A stretch of DNA of 64,000 nt from positions 138,086,496 to 138,150,495 of the forward strand of contig CM067369.1 in the NCBI GenBank assembly GCA_034401795.1, in the 5' to 3' direction. This DNA is from Chaetoderma sp. LZ-2023a (taxonomy: Eukaryota > Mollusca > Caudofoveata > Chaetodermatida > Chaetodermatidae). Shown piece by piece: positions 44,295 to 54,790 of this stretch (the stretch's first letter is position 1; every line of letters begins with the position of its first letter). The notes under the pieces are model-generated. The model was not told where the DNA came from, ran no database searches, and saw only the letters and a list, made by a program, of their open reading frames with translations. Both the position numbers and the translations under genes were made by a program.

Positions 44295-44333
44295 GTTTAA
44301 GGTCTGGGTATATAGAGGGGTTAAACGGCTGCC
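44295..44333. promoter_or_regulatory. Divergent promoter, Polinton-2
   Basis: GTTTAAGG-N5-TATATAG-N4-GTTAAACGG in 39 bp between ATG 44,294 (minus) and ATG 44,334 (plus). A TTTAA/TTAAA element stands on each side of one central TATATA, so the site reads as a promoter in both directions. Confidence 0.65.
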
Positions 44334-45369
44334 ATGTTTGGTAAAGTTCTCCAGCAGATTGTCTATAGGCAGCAGGACAAGTCAGCACGACAGCCATGGC
44401 GTGCACTGTCCCACTGTGACAGGGTCCGAGGACTGCTTCGTGACACCAGCATTTCTTCTTCTTCTTCTTTTCGTTCGCTGATCATACCGCCAGTCCTGTA
44501 AGTGACTATCGACATGATCATAAGCGTTAAGTGCGTGGATCCATGGTTTATTAGAGTGCGCCGTGCGGCCTGGAATCTCCGTCTTCAGCACGCCTTACCT
44601 CCTTTAGTCACCTCTTACGACACGCAAGTGTATTCTAAGCCCCACCTACAGGGCAAACATCAACATTATCCACGAGCGAGCCAAGGTTACCCCTCCGTCT
44701 GAGGCGGAGATACTGGCCACCATCAAGGAAGGAGTGCCAGCTCGTAGTACAAAAGAACTCCTAACTCGGATACTCTACTGGAAGTTTGACAGCACCCAGG
44801 GCAGGACACTCGACCTACCTCCTGTGGCCCAAACCAACAGTCCTGTTATTCTAGCTCGCCAAAAGTGGGCTGCCGTATTTAGCCTCCATAGCCAGGAAGA
44901 GCGATATATGCTGGATAGCCTCCAGTCTGGAGCAAATAACTACTTCAGGGAGGAGGTCAGTGCCGCTGTAGCGGAGAGCCATGACACTGGTCATGCAGAA
45001 GGTACTCAGGAGGGGTTCACTGTTGGCCGCAAGGATGCTGTTGAGCACATCTTCAATGAAGAAGGACACAGGAGATTGGCCAGTGATCTGGCATCATTTC
45101 TGAAATTCCCAGATAACTACCAGGACTACCTCATCAAAACCGCTCGCAAGTCAGATGCTCGTCGCGCATGGACAAAGTGGATCTTCCGTGAGAGGTTCCA
45201 GAAGAGGAGAGCCCTAGACTCTGACCCTCAGTGGATAGAGTTTAAGCGACAGGCTTCTGACGAAACTGACGAAGTTCCTCAAGCTTCTGACGAAGTTCCT
45301 AAAGCATCTGACGAAGTAGCAGAGACTGCGGACGAAGTAGCGGAGACCGTGCAGCCTTCTGATGAATGA
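44334..45369 (+). pseudogene. Polinton-2 unknown protein B, split by a SINE
   Basis: ATG 44,334 (MFGKVLQQIVYRQQD) follows the divergent promoter. About 40 codons run to 44,452, where a SINE is inserted. The frame resumes at ~44,658 (NIINIIHERAKVTPPSEAE) and continues to the stop at 45,369. The second part is helical and charged (RSTKELLTRILYWKFDS, GFTVGRKDAVEHIFNEEGH). The C terminus is a run of short acidic repeats (ASDEVPKASDEVAETADEVAE). No known domain recognised. The intact second part suggests it decayed only through the SINE. Confidence 0.6.
44453..44652 (-). repeat. SINE, copy 2
   Basis: Same family as 7,574-7,814. Its middle lacks the segment around 'cgaggtttctgtcagcg', so it is shorter. 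The CTT-rich start is the tail of a minus-orientation insertion. The target duplication is imperfect (CAGCAT / AAACAT). Confidence 0.75.
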
Positions 45370-45397
45370 AAAAAGTTGCTGCAGCTGCAACAGTCTG

Positions 45398-46031
45398 TCA
45401 GCGATGACGCGTAGAGCAGTCTAATTTCCTGGCTGGATTCAGCTTGTAGGTGAAGGTCTGCGCCTTTTCCAGAGATGGCTTGAAGTGTGACAGCTCACCT
45501 GTCTCCTTGTTGCTGAAGATGAAGTGGTACAGCTCAGCTGCCCTCTGTACACCTGCGATAAAGTCCCCTTTCGGTTAGGCTGTCGTATATGGTCTCGAGC
45601 AGGGCACGTCCACACTTGGAGCTGAAGTATAGCAACTGGGCATTGTGGCGGATGTCTGGTGAGATCTCGCGGGTGTACTTCTGAAAGAGGATGAAGGCAG
45701 TTATCTTTGTGTGCCGGATGCGCCTGGTGACTGTCTTCTGGTCCATTGCAGGGTCATCGATAACTAGAACAAATGGTTCCGTCAGTCGGGCTGCCATCAG
45801 CTTCTCCATCAGTGCTTGCAGGTTCTGCGTCTTGGTGATTGGGCCACTGTACCATTGATCATTACTGTCAACCGCCTCAGCGGCGGAGTCAGACACCAGA
45901 AGGATGTATTGAGAGTGTAGATGTTCGGCCAGGAGAACCCGCAGCAAGATGTTTTTCCCGTGTCCTGACGGGGCAATGATCAGCACCACCTGGCCAGCAT
46001 CAGCCGGCCTACTGTCGAATGGTACAGACAT
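45398..46031 (-). pseudogene. Polinton-2 packaging ATPase (A32/FtsK-HerA type)
   Basis: It would pump DNA into the capsid. It starts at ATG 46,031 (MSVPFDSRPADAG), overlapping the upstream gene by 23 nt. Walker A is VLIIAPSGHGKN at residues ~16-27. The usual Ser/Thr after GK is Asn. Walker B is FVLVIDDP, followed by the sensor-like TAFILFQKY. The expected Pro-rich and Arg-finger region is short. A frameshift at a G run (~45,560) puts the last ~55 residues (AAELYHFIFSNKETGELSHFKPS) in another frame, ending at 45,398. The family is about 200-250 residues, so length fits. Confidence 0.75.
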
Positions 46032-46287
46032 GCGTCCGGAGGATGCTTAGCACTTGGTCGGCGGTAGCCTCGTCTATATCTGGGAGACTAAACGGCAGGA
46101 CTTCCTGAACCAGCTCTTTCGCCTGCAGAGCAGGGAATCCTGCACCTCCTGCGAATACGAAGGATGCGATGGAGGCGTCAAGCATGAAATCCAAGCAGCA
46201 GCTTAGAAAATAACGTAGAGGGCCTGTGTCAGCACCCAAAGTGTCTAGTACATCCAGTATCTGTATGATACATGCACGGGAAGCCAT
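46009..46287 (-). CDS. Polinton-2 small protein upstream of ATPase
   Basis: 92 residues, MASRACIIQILDVLDTLG..., helical and hydrophobic in the middle (LDFMLDASIASFVFAGGAGFPA). GTTTAAGACCACAGGATAG precedes ATG 46,287. It ends inside the ATPase gene. It might be a separate protein or the N-terminal domain of the ATPase after a frameshift. No family recognised. Confidence 0.45.
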   Translation of the reverse strand: MASRACIIQILDVLDTLGADTGPLRYFLSCCLDFMLDASIASFVFAGGAGFPALQAKELVQEVLPFSLPDIDEATADQVLSILRTHVCTIRQ

Positions 46288-46289
46288 GA

Positions 46290-46782
46290 CTATCCTGTGG
46301 TCTTAAACGGCAAACTAAAGAACCCTGACTTCTTCACCTCTGGTAGCCGGAGGCTGGCGGTAGCACATGTTTGGCCGTCGACAGTGATATGGCTCAGGCC
46401 GAGGGTGCCTATCTTGAGATTCTCTCCATCATGTCAGAATGAGCTCCGTGGTTTCAGGAGATCCTTAACCAGGTCCTGTGCATAAGACTCTAGCCTCATC
46501 GACTCCGAGCATACCTCGCATTGTCGCCCTCTCCTTGATGCCCATCCCCTTGTATACAGTCTTGGCCTTGTTAATGGCCAATTGTCCTACTGTATCAGTG
46601 TTCCCGATGAGATCTTGGGCTGGGATTGTACCTCGGATCTCCCGCGGGTCTCCCTTTTCATCGAAGTTTAGGAAGGAGATAGGGGCACCAGTGTCCTCTG
46701 AACCGAGGCGTGCCTCACCCAAGTGAGCAAGATCGCCTAGCCCTTTGCTTTCTAGAACTGGGAGTGACAGAGTCATAGTCAT
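46290..46782 (-). pseudogene. Polinton-2 unknown protein C
   Basis: Starts at ATG 46,782 (MTMTLSLPVLESKGLGDL), with GTTTAAGCCGTCTGTAA just upstream. The first frame stops at 46,465. The same gene continues in another frame (IGTLGLSHITVDGQTCATASLRL, FFSLPFKTTG) to TAG 46,290, three bases before ATG 46,287. About 160 residues, beta-rich. Function unknown. Confidence 0.5.
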
Positions 46783-46802
46783 TTACAGACGGCTTAAACC
46801 TA

Positions 46803-47033
46803 CTAGTCATACCCCCAGTGAAATAGTTGGTCATAGGAGGACCACGCAGTCGGCCAAGGGAATAGGTAGCAGTGCTCAGGGTAATGGCCCTCTCTGCAGG
46901 GGCACACCTTGCGGGTGGTCCACCATTCCCGGGCATTGATGATCCTCAGTCCGCGTGCTGGACTATGGGCTACACACCGCCCTCCGGCACGCCATGCCTC
47001 ATATGCTGCAGGGTCTCGTGATCCATCTTTCAC
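46803..47033 (-). CDS. Polinton-2 small Cys-containing protein, uncertain
   Basis: 76 codons, MKDGSRDPAAYEAWRAGGRC..., with a cluster VCPCREGHYPEHC. CGTTTAGCCCCTCTGAATAGTG precedes the ATG, a weak form of the promoter motif. An alternative frame at 46,715-46,936 overlaps, so a frameshift is likely near 46,860. No function assigned. Confidence 0.35.
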   Translation of the reverse strand: MKDGSRDPAAYEAWRAGGRCVAHSPARGLRIINAREWWTTRKVCPCREGHYPEHCYLFPWPTAWSSYDQLFHWGYD

Positions 47034-47045
47034 TATTCAGAGGGG

Positions 47046-47565
47046 CTAAACGTAGGCGATGATGATCTCAGCCATTGCACTCGTTGCTAGCCGTAGAACA
47101 GCAGCCTCCATTAGTGTAACACATTCACCCATGATCTTGGCGGCAACAGTGTAGGAGGCACCACTGAGGGTGATCTTTGGGATGGGCTGAGTTATTCCGA
47201 GACAGTGCCCGGCCACCCCACTCACCACTGTAGCGAGAACAGCCACAGTGGCAGCAGGAAGAACCTCATTTCCCCCTGTCATCTTCACCACAGCCACATT
47301 CGCCGCCACGTTACTGGTGACATGGACTGCCAGAGGTTTTGCTTTGGTCAGTAACTTCTGTGTCTTGGTTCGCAGCAGGTTCTCCACCTTCTGAAGACTC
47401 GCCTGGCTCTCGGGCAGTTGCGTCACGATCTGTACCGTTGACGTCAGTGTTTAAGCACTGAGTATACAACGCAGTTAAACGTCTGCGTCCCCTGTCAAGA
47501 GAGCTAATAAGCTCTTCCCAGTCTGCATCTGCCAGGTGGCCTGGTTGGTACTCAGGAATATTCAT
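47046..47565 (-). pseudogene. Polinton-2 unknown hydrophobic protein D
   Basis: ATG 47,565 (MNIPEYQPGHLADADWEELI) follows TTTTAAGATGTCTCAATAGAG. About 45 residues later the frame shifts (~47,430) to SLQKVENLLRTKTQKLLTKAK, then a hydrophobic stretch (VLPAATVAVLATVVSGVAGHCLG) with Ala/Val/Gly-rich helices to the stop at 47,046. Its helix-plus-membrane plan resembles small virion membrane proteins. No family assigned. Confidence 0.5.
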
Positions 47566-47587
47566 CTCTCTATTGAGACATCTTAAA

Positions 47588-47713
47588 ATGTCCGGGCTCA
47601 CGCTATGCGAGAAGTACTATGATGTCTTCCGGAGGGAGTTGAAGGACTACAAGAAGAACACACCAGATGAGCTCGCTCAGCTCTCCGGTGCTGAGCTGAC
47701 AGAGGAGCTGTGA
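47588..47713 (+). CDS. Polinton-2 short ORF, possible start of unknown protein E
   Basis: ATG 47,588 begins 22 bases from the divergent ATG 47,565. It encodes 41 residues (MSGLTLCEKYYDVFRREL...), charged and helical, then TGA. It may be the broken 5' end of a gene continuing at 47,877 in another frame. Confidence 0.35.
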   Translation: MSGLTLCEKYYDVFRRELKDYKKNTPDELAQLSGAELTEEL

Positions 47714-47876
47714 AGCTCTATCTAGGATTTGACAAGGGACAGATCTGCTTCCTCGAATACCTTATCATGGGCGGGAGCAGAGTCGAGCAGATGGATCATC
47801 GAGCAGCTCCTGCAAGCTAAAGGTTTCTACAAGGATCGGGAGTATCTGTCTGTTCCAGCAGTTGCAGACCGCCATG

Positions 47877-48089
47877 GCCTCACCGGACTCAGAGCTGAAC
47901 AAGGCTATCCGATACTACAAGCTGGAAAAAGGATGCACTGCAGAACCCTCCAGCCCTTGGAAGTGCATGTTGGCAGCATGTATAGGGGTTGTAGGACATG
48001 CCAAGCTGGTTCAGTGTCTCACTGTGGTCCCCACTGCTACTGTAGAGAGCCAGGATAGTCTTATAGCTGATTTGCTAGCGGCGGAGTAG
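47877..48089 (+). CDS. Polinton-2 small ORF, possible continuation of protein E
   Basis: 70 residues, MASPDSELNKAIRYYKLEKGC... LAACIGVVGHAKLVQCLTVV. A hydrophobic middle. It overlaps the end of the capsid gene on the other strand by a few bases. No family recognised. Confidence 0.35.
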   Translation, partial: ASPDSELNKAIRYYKLEKGCTAEPSSPWKCMLAACIGVVGHAKLVQCLTVVPTATVESQDSLIADLLAAE

Positions 48090-49440
48090 GCTGATCTCGA
48101 GCGCCACGATAGCTAGGTTTGACAACACTCGTAGAGCTGCCACGGGAAGCGGTGTCATGTCGACTGGCTGGAGTGTCGGGGTCGGAACGCCTGGAGCTGC
48201 CGTGTCGACTGGCTGCAGTGTCAGGGTCGGAACGACTGCATGGCGCGTACTACACGTAGGTGCGTTAATGTCAGTGTTGAAGCCGAAGTGGAAACCGGGG
48301 GAACTCCCCTCGACTATCATGTTGTTATAGCCCCTGACTTGGAGGTCGTCGATGTTCACAATCATGTTGCTCGGAATCAACCGGTGTGGTGAAATAGCAG
48401 TCAAGTTTGTGACGGGCCTTCTGCAACCCCTGCTGGAACTTAGCAATAAGACTACTGGGGTCTGCCACGATGATCATATCCTCAACGAGACTGATGAACA
48501 TGGCCTGGACCTCTGCTCCGCCGACACCATCTATGGAATGCCGCAGCTGGGTCTGTGTTGTAAGGAGGCAGTAGCACAGGGCTTCCAGGGACTGGTTGAT
48601 CTGAACGAGCCCTGCTGGTGTAAGGCCTGAGGTGGTGTGTGGGACAAAGTACTTCCACACATCTGGATAGTCCTGCCGCAAGCCAGTGATGTGCATATTT
48701 TGCACCAACGCTCCAGGGTCGGAGTCTGGATCGAACGAGAATGTCGCTGTCTTACGATGGCCTACTCGTCGGGGTGTTCGCTAGGGGAATCCTGAGTAGT
48801 CACGTCTCGGGTCATCGTACATAACCCCATGACCGCTGTTGTCACCACCATGCCACTGATAGTCTGGGTGAGCGCTGAACTCTCTCTGTAGTCTGCTGGC
48901 CGCTGAGACGCTATGACTGTTGAGCTGTGGGTCGAAGTCATTTGTATCAGGGAGGCTTGCACCCAGCTCATGGAGGATTCGTCGCACCGTGAGTACACGT
49001 GGAATCTGAGACAGCTTCAGGAGTACCAGAATAGGAGTGAAGCAGGGTGGAACTTACTCCACATCCTGCCGTGGCACACCACACGGCAAAGTTCAGCTGC
49101 TGATTCCAGTATGAGAGGCTTGGAGCAGCCATCCATGTATGAGCTTGCTTCGCATCCTTGATGGTGATGGGGCGGTTGGTCAGCGGTTGTGGGTTGACGG
49201 AGAAGCTGGTTCGGGACCGTCCATCCACTGTGATGGAGAATGGTGTTAGCTCTGATATATCAATCCAGTAGGCCTCTCAGGCCAGTCAAGGGTGTACCCA
49301 GGAGGGGCGGTTGGCTCCGGATGACTGTCGTGAGGTTCAGTGGGAAGGCCATCTATACTGGTGTTCTTAAAGCTACCGTACAGGCAGCACACTATTTGTA
49401 GTCGTCTCGATTCCAAAGACCAGCGAGGCGACCTCGCCAT
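48075..49440 (-). pseudogene. Polinton-2 major capsid protein (hexon-like), broken
   Basis: The double-jelly-roll capsid protein of Polintons. Starts near ATG 49,440. Characteristic pieces: SFSVNPQPLTNRPITIKD and LSYWNQQLNFAVWCATAGCG (49,100-49,190), then in another frame VRRILHELGASLPD (~48,975), LQREFSAHPDYQWHGGDNSG (~48,860), and a third frame ALVQNMHITGLRQDYPDVW, GLTPAGLVQINQSLEALCYCLL (48,710-48,560). Ends at 48,075. About 450 codons remain, shorter than the usual 550-650. Breaks lie at ~49,245, ~49,050, ~48,780, ~48,720 and ~48,420. Confidence 0.75.
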
Positions 49441-49635
49441 AATATCTTGTTTTTTAGCTCCTCCATATCAACCCGTCTGCTGGAGCCTTTGAGGTATTGC
49501 TGTCGCACTTTAGGTTTCTCCGTGCGGCACAGGGCTTGGACCTTCAATGGTGGTACTCTTCATCGGTGACCTGGCCATCCTCGAGAGCTTTACTGACAGA
49601 CTCGTCGATAGTCCGTAGCATACTCTGTGCCTGTG
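49441..49635 (-). other. 3' tail of the hydrophobic virion-type protein
   Basis: Beyond the frameshift at ~49,670, the other frame reads RRLEKHTKYVTQAQSMLRTIDESVSKALEDGQVTDEEY (split here for reading), a helical tail typical of the family at 49,636-50,013. Confidence 0.5.
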
Positions 49636-50013
49636 TCACGTACTTAGTATGCTTCTCCAGCCTCCTTGTGATCTGCTGCTTCCCCACCCCAAGCCTGTGG
49701 CCAAGACAGGGGTGGCTAGTGTGACACCACCGAGCGAGATGGCGACGATGGCACCCACCCCTGTAGCGAGAGTGGCCACAGCTGCCACACCAGCACTGAC
49801 TCCAATCACACCCGCAGCAGTGGTTGTACGCACGAGGACGTTGTAGGCTGTCTTATATCGCCTGTGCATTCTGCTGTACTTTTCTGCCTCATGGACGAGA
49901 TTCTTCCTGATGATATCTATCTGCTGGCATCGCCAGCCGTGGATGTTACCGCCCTCGTCAGCCATCAGGGAGGGGTATAGTTCTGGTTGCTTCCGCCACT
50001 CTGATTTTGCCAT
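49500..50013 (-). pseudogene. Polinton-2 hydrophobic virion-type protein F
   Basis: ATG 50,013 (MAKSEWRKQPELYPSLM) follows GTTTAATCTCCAGGTATACT, a good promoter motif. Residues 28-55 are a charged helix (IDIIRKNLVHEAEKYSRMHRRYK). Residues 57-105 are hydrophobic with many Gly, Ala and Val (TTTAAGVIGVSAGVAAVATL, GAIVAISLGGVTLATPVLA). The tail DESVSKALEDGQVTDEEY follows a frameshift at ~49,670. Proteins with this plan are recurrent in Polinton-like elements of invertebrates and are thought to be virion components. Function unproven. Confidence 0.6.
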
Positions 50014-50027
50014 AGTATACCTGGAGA

Positions 50028-50264
50028 TTAAACCTGCATCACCTGCAGAATCTGCTCATGAGTCATAGAAGGCTTCATTTTGGAGAGCCTGGCGAACCGA
50101 CCTAGCTTGCTGGTGTCGAGACAGATGTCTCTTAGACAGTGGGCATCCAGCGCTATGTCGGGTGCCAGTAGCTTTCTGAGACGTGACATCTGGAACGTCA
50201 CCTTATGACCAAGACAGTAAGTCCGCCGCTGGATGGCTTTCTTGGTCTTACACTTCTGCGCCAT
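50028..50264 (-). CDS. Polinton-2 small basic protein, unknown
   Basis: 78 residues, intact, MAQKCKTKKAIQRRTYCLGHKV... with three Cys and many Lys/Arg. No promoter motif close by. It may be read from the same transcript as the next upstream gene. No family recognised. Confidence 0.4.
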   Translation of the reverse strand: MAQKCKTKKAIQRRTYCLGHKVTFQMSRLRKLLAPDIALDAHCLRDICLDTSKLGRFARLSKMKPSMTHEQILQVMQV

Positions 50265-50294
50265 CTCTTCCCACTGTATGACATCTGGCCCATC

Positions 50295-50558
50295 CTAGTG
50301 TGCGACATCATCGTAAACAGCTGGCTCACCGTCGTCTGTCAAGACTCCTGCGTCCTGCTTACTCTCCTCCAGGATGGCCTGCCAGTATCGGGAACGTTCA
50401 CTGTTCCTTCGCCTCCTTGCAATGCTCGCGTTCTGTTGATACCAGCTCTCCCGCTGTAGTCGCTCTCCTTCTTGTTGCAGTGCGAGCATCTGTTCGTTTA
50501 AGGCCTCTATCTGTGCAGGGGTCATGAAGGAGCAACCCTGTAGCTGGCTCTTCATCAT
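50295..50558 (-). CDS. Polinton-2 small Gln/Glu/Arg-rich protein
   Basis: 88 codons from ATG 50,558 (MMKSQLQGCSFMTPAQIEAL), mostly helix with Q, E and R (LNEQMLALQQEGERLQRESW). A longer frame to 50,603 starts within DIRS-B1 and is an artefact. Its natural leader was displaced by DIRS-B1, 32 bases upstream of the start. Function unknown. Confidence 0.45.
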   Translation of the reverse strand: MMKSQLQGCSFMTPAQIEALNEQMLALQQEGERLQRESWYQQNASIARRRRNSERSRYWQAILEESKQDAGVLTDDGEPAVYDDVAH

Positions 50559-50589
50559 CTCGGCAAAGGTCAGATATTCCTGGTGTGAT

Positions 50590-50990
50590 ATAAACGAAAT
50601 CAAGGATTTCTTTTTTCACGAGAGAGTTGATACTTACCTCCCTAATACTTTTGATATTGCTAAATATTGGCTTTCACTCAATAAACACTCAGATTAAAAC
50701 AGTTAGGTGCCCCTACTGGGCAGGGAGTCAGAGCGTAGTCTGGCGGATGCCAGCCCCACCACCGCGCATGCGCAGACTAGCACTTCCTCTGACTAATTTA
50801 TTGGCTGATACACATGCAACTATAAAGAGCCTGAAGACCGAGCCTCTGTGGGGTGGAGAGGTCGGGTCCGTATCTAGGGAGGTAAGTATCAACTCTCTCG
50901 TGAAAAAAGAAATCCTTGATTTCGTTTATTTCACATCAAGAGTATACTTACCTCCCTAATACTTTTGATATTGCCAGAATTCGACAGTGA
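50590..50990. repeat. DIRS-B1 3' terminal repeat and internal complementary region
   Basis: The terminal repeat includes 'gtgcccctactgggcaggg'. The internal region at 50,877-50,975 reads GGAGGTAAGTATCAACTC then TTTATTTCACATCAAGAGT, that is, the complement of the 3' end joined to the complement of the 5' end, overlapping at AT. Confidence 0.85.
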
Positions 50991-50999
50991 ATTCGGCGG

Positions 51000-51505
51000 G
51001 AGGGAGGCGAGGTCAAAAGACCAGCTCATCCCTATACGCTTTTCTGCGTTTAAGGCACTTAAACTTCTGAAACTGTATGAAAAAACAGTCAGGATTTGAC
51101 TAACCATCGGATAACACCCCTGATGTATGAGAGATGACCGAATGTCATATGCGCTCCCCCCCCTCCTTCCTGGGAGGAAGAGTCGAATGACCTCAATGTC
51201 CTATACGCTCTCTACGTACAAGTGCCATGTACTACAGGACAGAGACGAAAAAACTCCATTTTCGTATACTCTCAACAATGAACCACATAAATACACAAAA
51301 CCATCATCATATAAATAACGGGTAACGTGACAAGACAATCAACAATGGACAACACATACACAAGACTGACCTTGTTGAAATGGCTGCTGACATCCTCTTC
51401 CCATTGGTGAAGATCGATGCAGTCCCAAATTAGTGGTTGTTTCCATAAATTAATTGTGAAATATATAAGCAATGAGGAAACCCCATCAAAAATATATATG
51501 CCTAG
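51000..51505. other. DIRS-B1 3' noncoding region
   Basis: Noncoding and alignable with 20.07-20.56 kb of DIRS-B2. Short frames only. Confidence 0.5.
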
Positions 51506-52504
51506 TTATTTTTTCAAAATCGACAAGGCGAGAGGATTAGAGGTGTCACGGAGATAATGGTCTGTAAAACTTGACTCACAGTGCCACTGAGCCACCGACA
51601 TAATATCATCCACAGGGACCCCATTAAATAGGGCAGTGGATGTCACTACGCCGCGGACACTGTGAGCCTTGGCCACGTCAACCTGCTTCCCGGTGGCGGA
51701 TTTATGGCAAAACTGAATGCATTCTACAATCCACCTGGAAATGGTGTCCTTAGAAGCCCTGCCATGGGGTTCAATATATGACAACCATAACGCTGACTGG
51801 TCGGTGCGCCACTCCGCCATACGTTGTTTGTACCGGCGAAGCGCCCGGACAGGACACCATGCTTTAGAATTAGGATCATATCTAGTTAAAGCAGGCAAAA
51901 TAATAGGTTGACCTGGATATTTCAACGACTGATTTTTAGCCAAGAAATTAATCCTAGGTAGCAGCTTAAGGCCTTCCCCTGAAACCACAAAACGGTCATC
52001 CTCGGCTGATAAGGCATGAATCTCACTCCTACGCCGCAGCAATTAAAAACACAGTCTTCAGTGTTAATAGTTTCATAGAAATGGAACTAAGTGGTTCAAA
52101 CGGCTTATCACCTAGTACTTGAAGCACTAGCGATAAACTCCAAGACGGAATCACCGGTGGATTCCTTGGTCTTAGATTGCCCATGCCTTTAATTAATACA
52201 TTTAATGTATTCACTTCATCACTTCCCCTCTTAGCCAAGCAAGGAATAACAGACATTAAAGCTGACTTATAACCAGCAATAGAGTTAGGCTTGAGGCTAT
52301 AGGCATCATAGAGGTGACAGAGGAAATCAGCTACTACCTGAATAGATGCATCCATTGGATCAATACATCTTTTTGAGCACCATTCTGCAAATCTGTTGAT
52401 TTTATAATTATATGCTCTGGAGGTTGACCCCCTCCTGGCTTTGGCCATAAACATGGCTGCTTGCTCAGAAAAGCCCTCCTTAATTCTAGATTCCTTGACA
52501 ACAT
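51506..52504 (-). pseudogene. DIRS-B1 tyrosine recombinase
   Basis: N-terminal part (ESRIKEGFSEQAAMFMAKARRG...) in the frame of the long ORF ending 52,029. Catalytic part 51,506-52,042: first Arg in RRRSEIHALSAE, then AHSVRGVV (His-x-x-Arg), then QWHCESSFTDHYLRD (His and nucleophilic Tyr), so all key residues exist. An 11-base deletion at ~52,033, relative to DIRS-B2, breaks the join, so no single frame encodes it. Confidence 0.85.
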
Positions 52505-54790
52505 CCACGCAGTCAATCTGAACATTGACGGATTGTTGTGAAGGGCCTTGCCCTGGAAGATAATATCGTCCATCAGAGGCAGAGGAACCGGATTGCAGAC
52601 CAGAAGGTCCAGCAGATCCGTATACCATGATCGGCTTGGCCAATCCGGGGCGATCAGAAGCACTTGGCATTCCTCTTGTCTGATTTTCTGAAGAATTTTT
52701 GGAATCAGGATTGCTGGAGGGAATGCGTATGCATACATTCTCCCCCAGCTGATAGCTAACGCATCTGTTGCGAAAGCGCTTGGATCCGGAATCGGAGAGA
52801 CGTACGTCGTCATCTTCGCATTCTTCTTCGTTGCGAACAAATCGATGTTGGGTTTCCCCCCAATGGTCGAACAGACGATCCGCCACACATTGATTTAGTT
52901 GCCATTCCGTGGGTAAAACACTCATCCTTCGGCTCAATGAGTCTGCTAGCAGGTTTAACCTTCCCGGAATATGAACTGCTTTCAAGGTAATCTGGTGATC
53001 CAGACACCAACAAAGCAGTCTCCATGTCATCATACAGAGACTGGGCGACTTCGTTCCGCCCTGGCGGTTTATGTAAGTCACAACTGTTGAGTTGTCTGAA
53101 CGAATAAGAACAATCTTGCCCTGAACTTTCTGTAAGAAATGTTCCAGGCCCAGGACTACTGCTCTTAGCTCCAGTAGATTTATATGTTCCTTTGACTGTT
53201 CCAGATTCCAAAGCCCTGATATCGTGGACTCTTCCAGGCAAGCTCCCCAGCCCTCCATCGATGCATCTGTATACACAGTCACCTGAGGGTGGGGAGGGGT
53301 TAGCATAACCCCCACCAAGAGATTCTCTGTGTCCAACCACCATTGCAGGTGATGAATCAGAGGCGCCAACACTGACACATTCGAGTCCAGCGAACCTGTA
53401 CTCTGGGTCCATTGTGTCATGAGAAATAACTGGATCGGCCGCCTGCGTAAGGCGGCCTGAGGAATGACTGGTTCCAATGAAACCATCAACCCCAGCATTC
53501 TCAAGTAAACCCGTGCCAGGACATGACGACTGTCGCACACTGACTGAATTAATGAGATGAGTTTCTGAACTCTCTCCTGAGTAGGATAAACATATCCTGT
53601 CTCTAGATCGAAGAACATCCCCAGGTAAACAAACTTCTGGGATGGAGTCAGCTCTGATTTTGGGAAATTGATCATCCAGCCTAAGTCTGTGAGAGTTTTC
53701 AAAACAATCTCCAGACTGGCCGACAAACTTTCCCGGGTGTGCGCTTTCAACAGCCAGTCGTCTATGTACGTGTGGACTGCTATGCTTCTCCTGCGGAGGT
53801 ATGCGGTGATCGCAAGAACCACACGGGTGAAAACCCGAGGAGCCGTGGAAATTCCGAAGGGTAGCACCCTGAATTCCCACTGTCTGCCCTGGAATGCAAA
53901 TCTCAGGAAGCGACGGAAACTCCTGTGTATGGGGATGTGGAAATAAGCGTCCTTCAAATCTATCGACGCTGTCCACATTCCCCTCTCTAACCCCGCCAAC
54001 ACCGAGCGCACAGTCTCCATCTTGAAACTGGGCGTCTCTATGAACTTGTTCAATGGCTTGAGGTTGAGAATTGGTCTCCACCCTCCGGTGTTCTTTGTTA
54101 CTAAGAACAGGGTTGAATAGAAGCCCGGACACCTCTGTGCCGGCTGAATAGCTCCTTTTTGTATGAGGGAATTTATTTCCTCCTCGATACACAACCTTTG
54201 ATCTGGATCTCTCGGATTTGGAGTCCAGATCGGCACTAGAGACAGTCGCGATGGCGGGCCTGTCATCCAATCGGGATGATACCCGACTGAAAGCCATCGC
54301 AAGACTAAACGGTCCTGAGTTAACCGTTCCCACTCTTGCATGTGGTCGGCTAATCGGCCTCCCATCGGTCCACCTAGGGATAGAGGTGGACATAAGGAGT
54401 GCAAGAGCGGCACTGTCTCCTTTGCCAGAAACACCGGCGCGGTTCTCACCGCGGTAACCGTCCCATCAGGAACGATTACCCCGCCCAGATCCTCGCGCGC
54501 CACGACCAGCACCGCGCGCACCTCGGTGGGCGGGCGGCTGCCTGGCTGACTGCGCCTGAGGAGCCTGCGCCCCCCTCGCTGCTGGCCGAATCGCACGCGG
54601 CCGAGGCCGGCGCTGCGATGGTGGTTGGCCTCTAACCTGGCCACTACCACCTCGAGCCTGCAGGGGACGATACGCAGGGGGTGCGGCGCGAACGTTGGCA
54701 CGACGAAGCACCTCAAACTGTTCGCGCAGCGCCCTCTGGTTATTGACCAGAGTAACCGTCTCCTGGAGGTGTCTACATCCCACACCTCCA
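52334..54790 (-). pseudogene. DIRS-B1 reverse transcriptase/RNase H
   Basis: RT: GWRPILNLKPLNKFIE, SIDLKDAYFHIP (Asp), TYIDDWLL (catalytic pair at ~53,760). RNase H: VYTDASMEGWGAC (Asp), LELRAVVLGLEHFL (Glu), IRSDNSTVVTYINRQGG (Asp) and LADSLSRR. At 52,855-52,862 a G-run indel shifts the frame. The DIRS-specific part (PNIDLFATKKNAKMTTYVSPIPDP, LLIAPDWPSRSW) then continues in the frame 52,334-52,888. The 920-codon open frame 52,029-54,791 is therefore an accidental fusion of RT/RNase H, about 120 out-of-frame codons, and the recombinase front. Confidence 0.9.

Noticed and set aside
52810..54393. 527-codon minus frame opposite-phase in DIRS-B1
   Set aside because: It overlaps the RT/RNase H frame in another phase and has no conserved motif; the true RT motifs are in the other frame.
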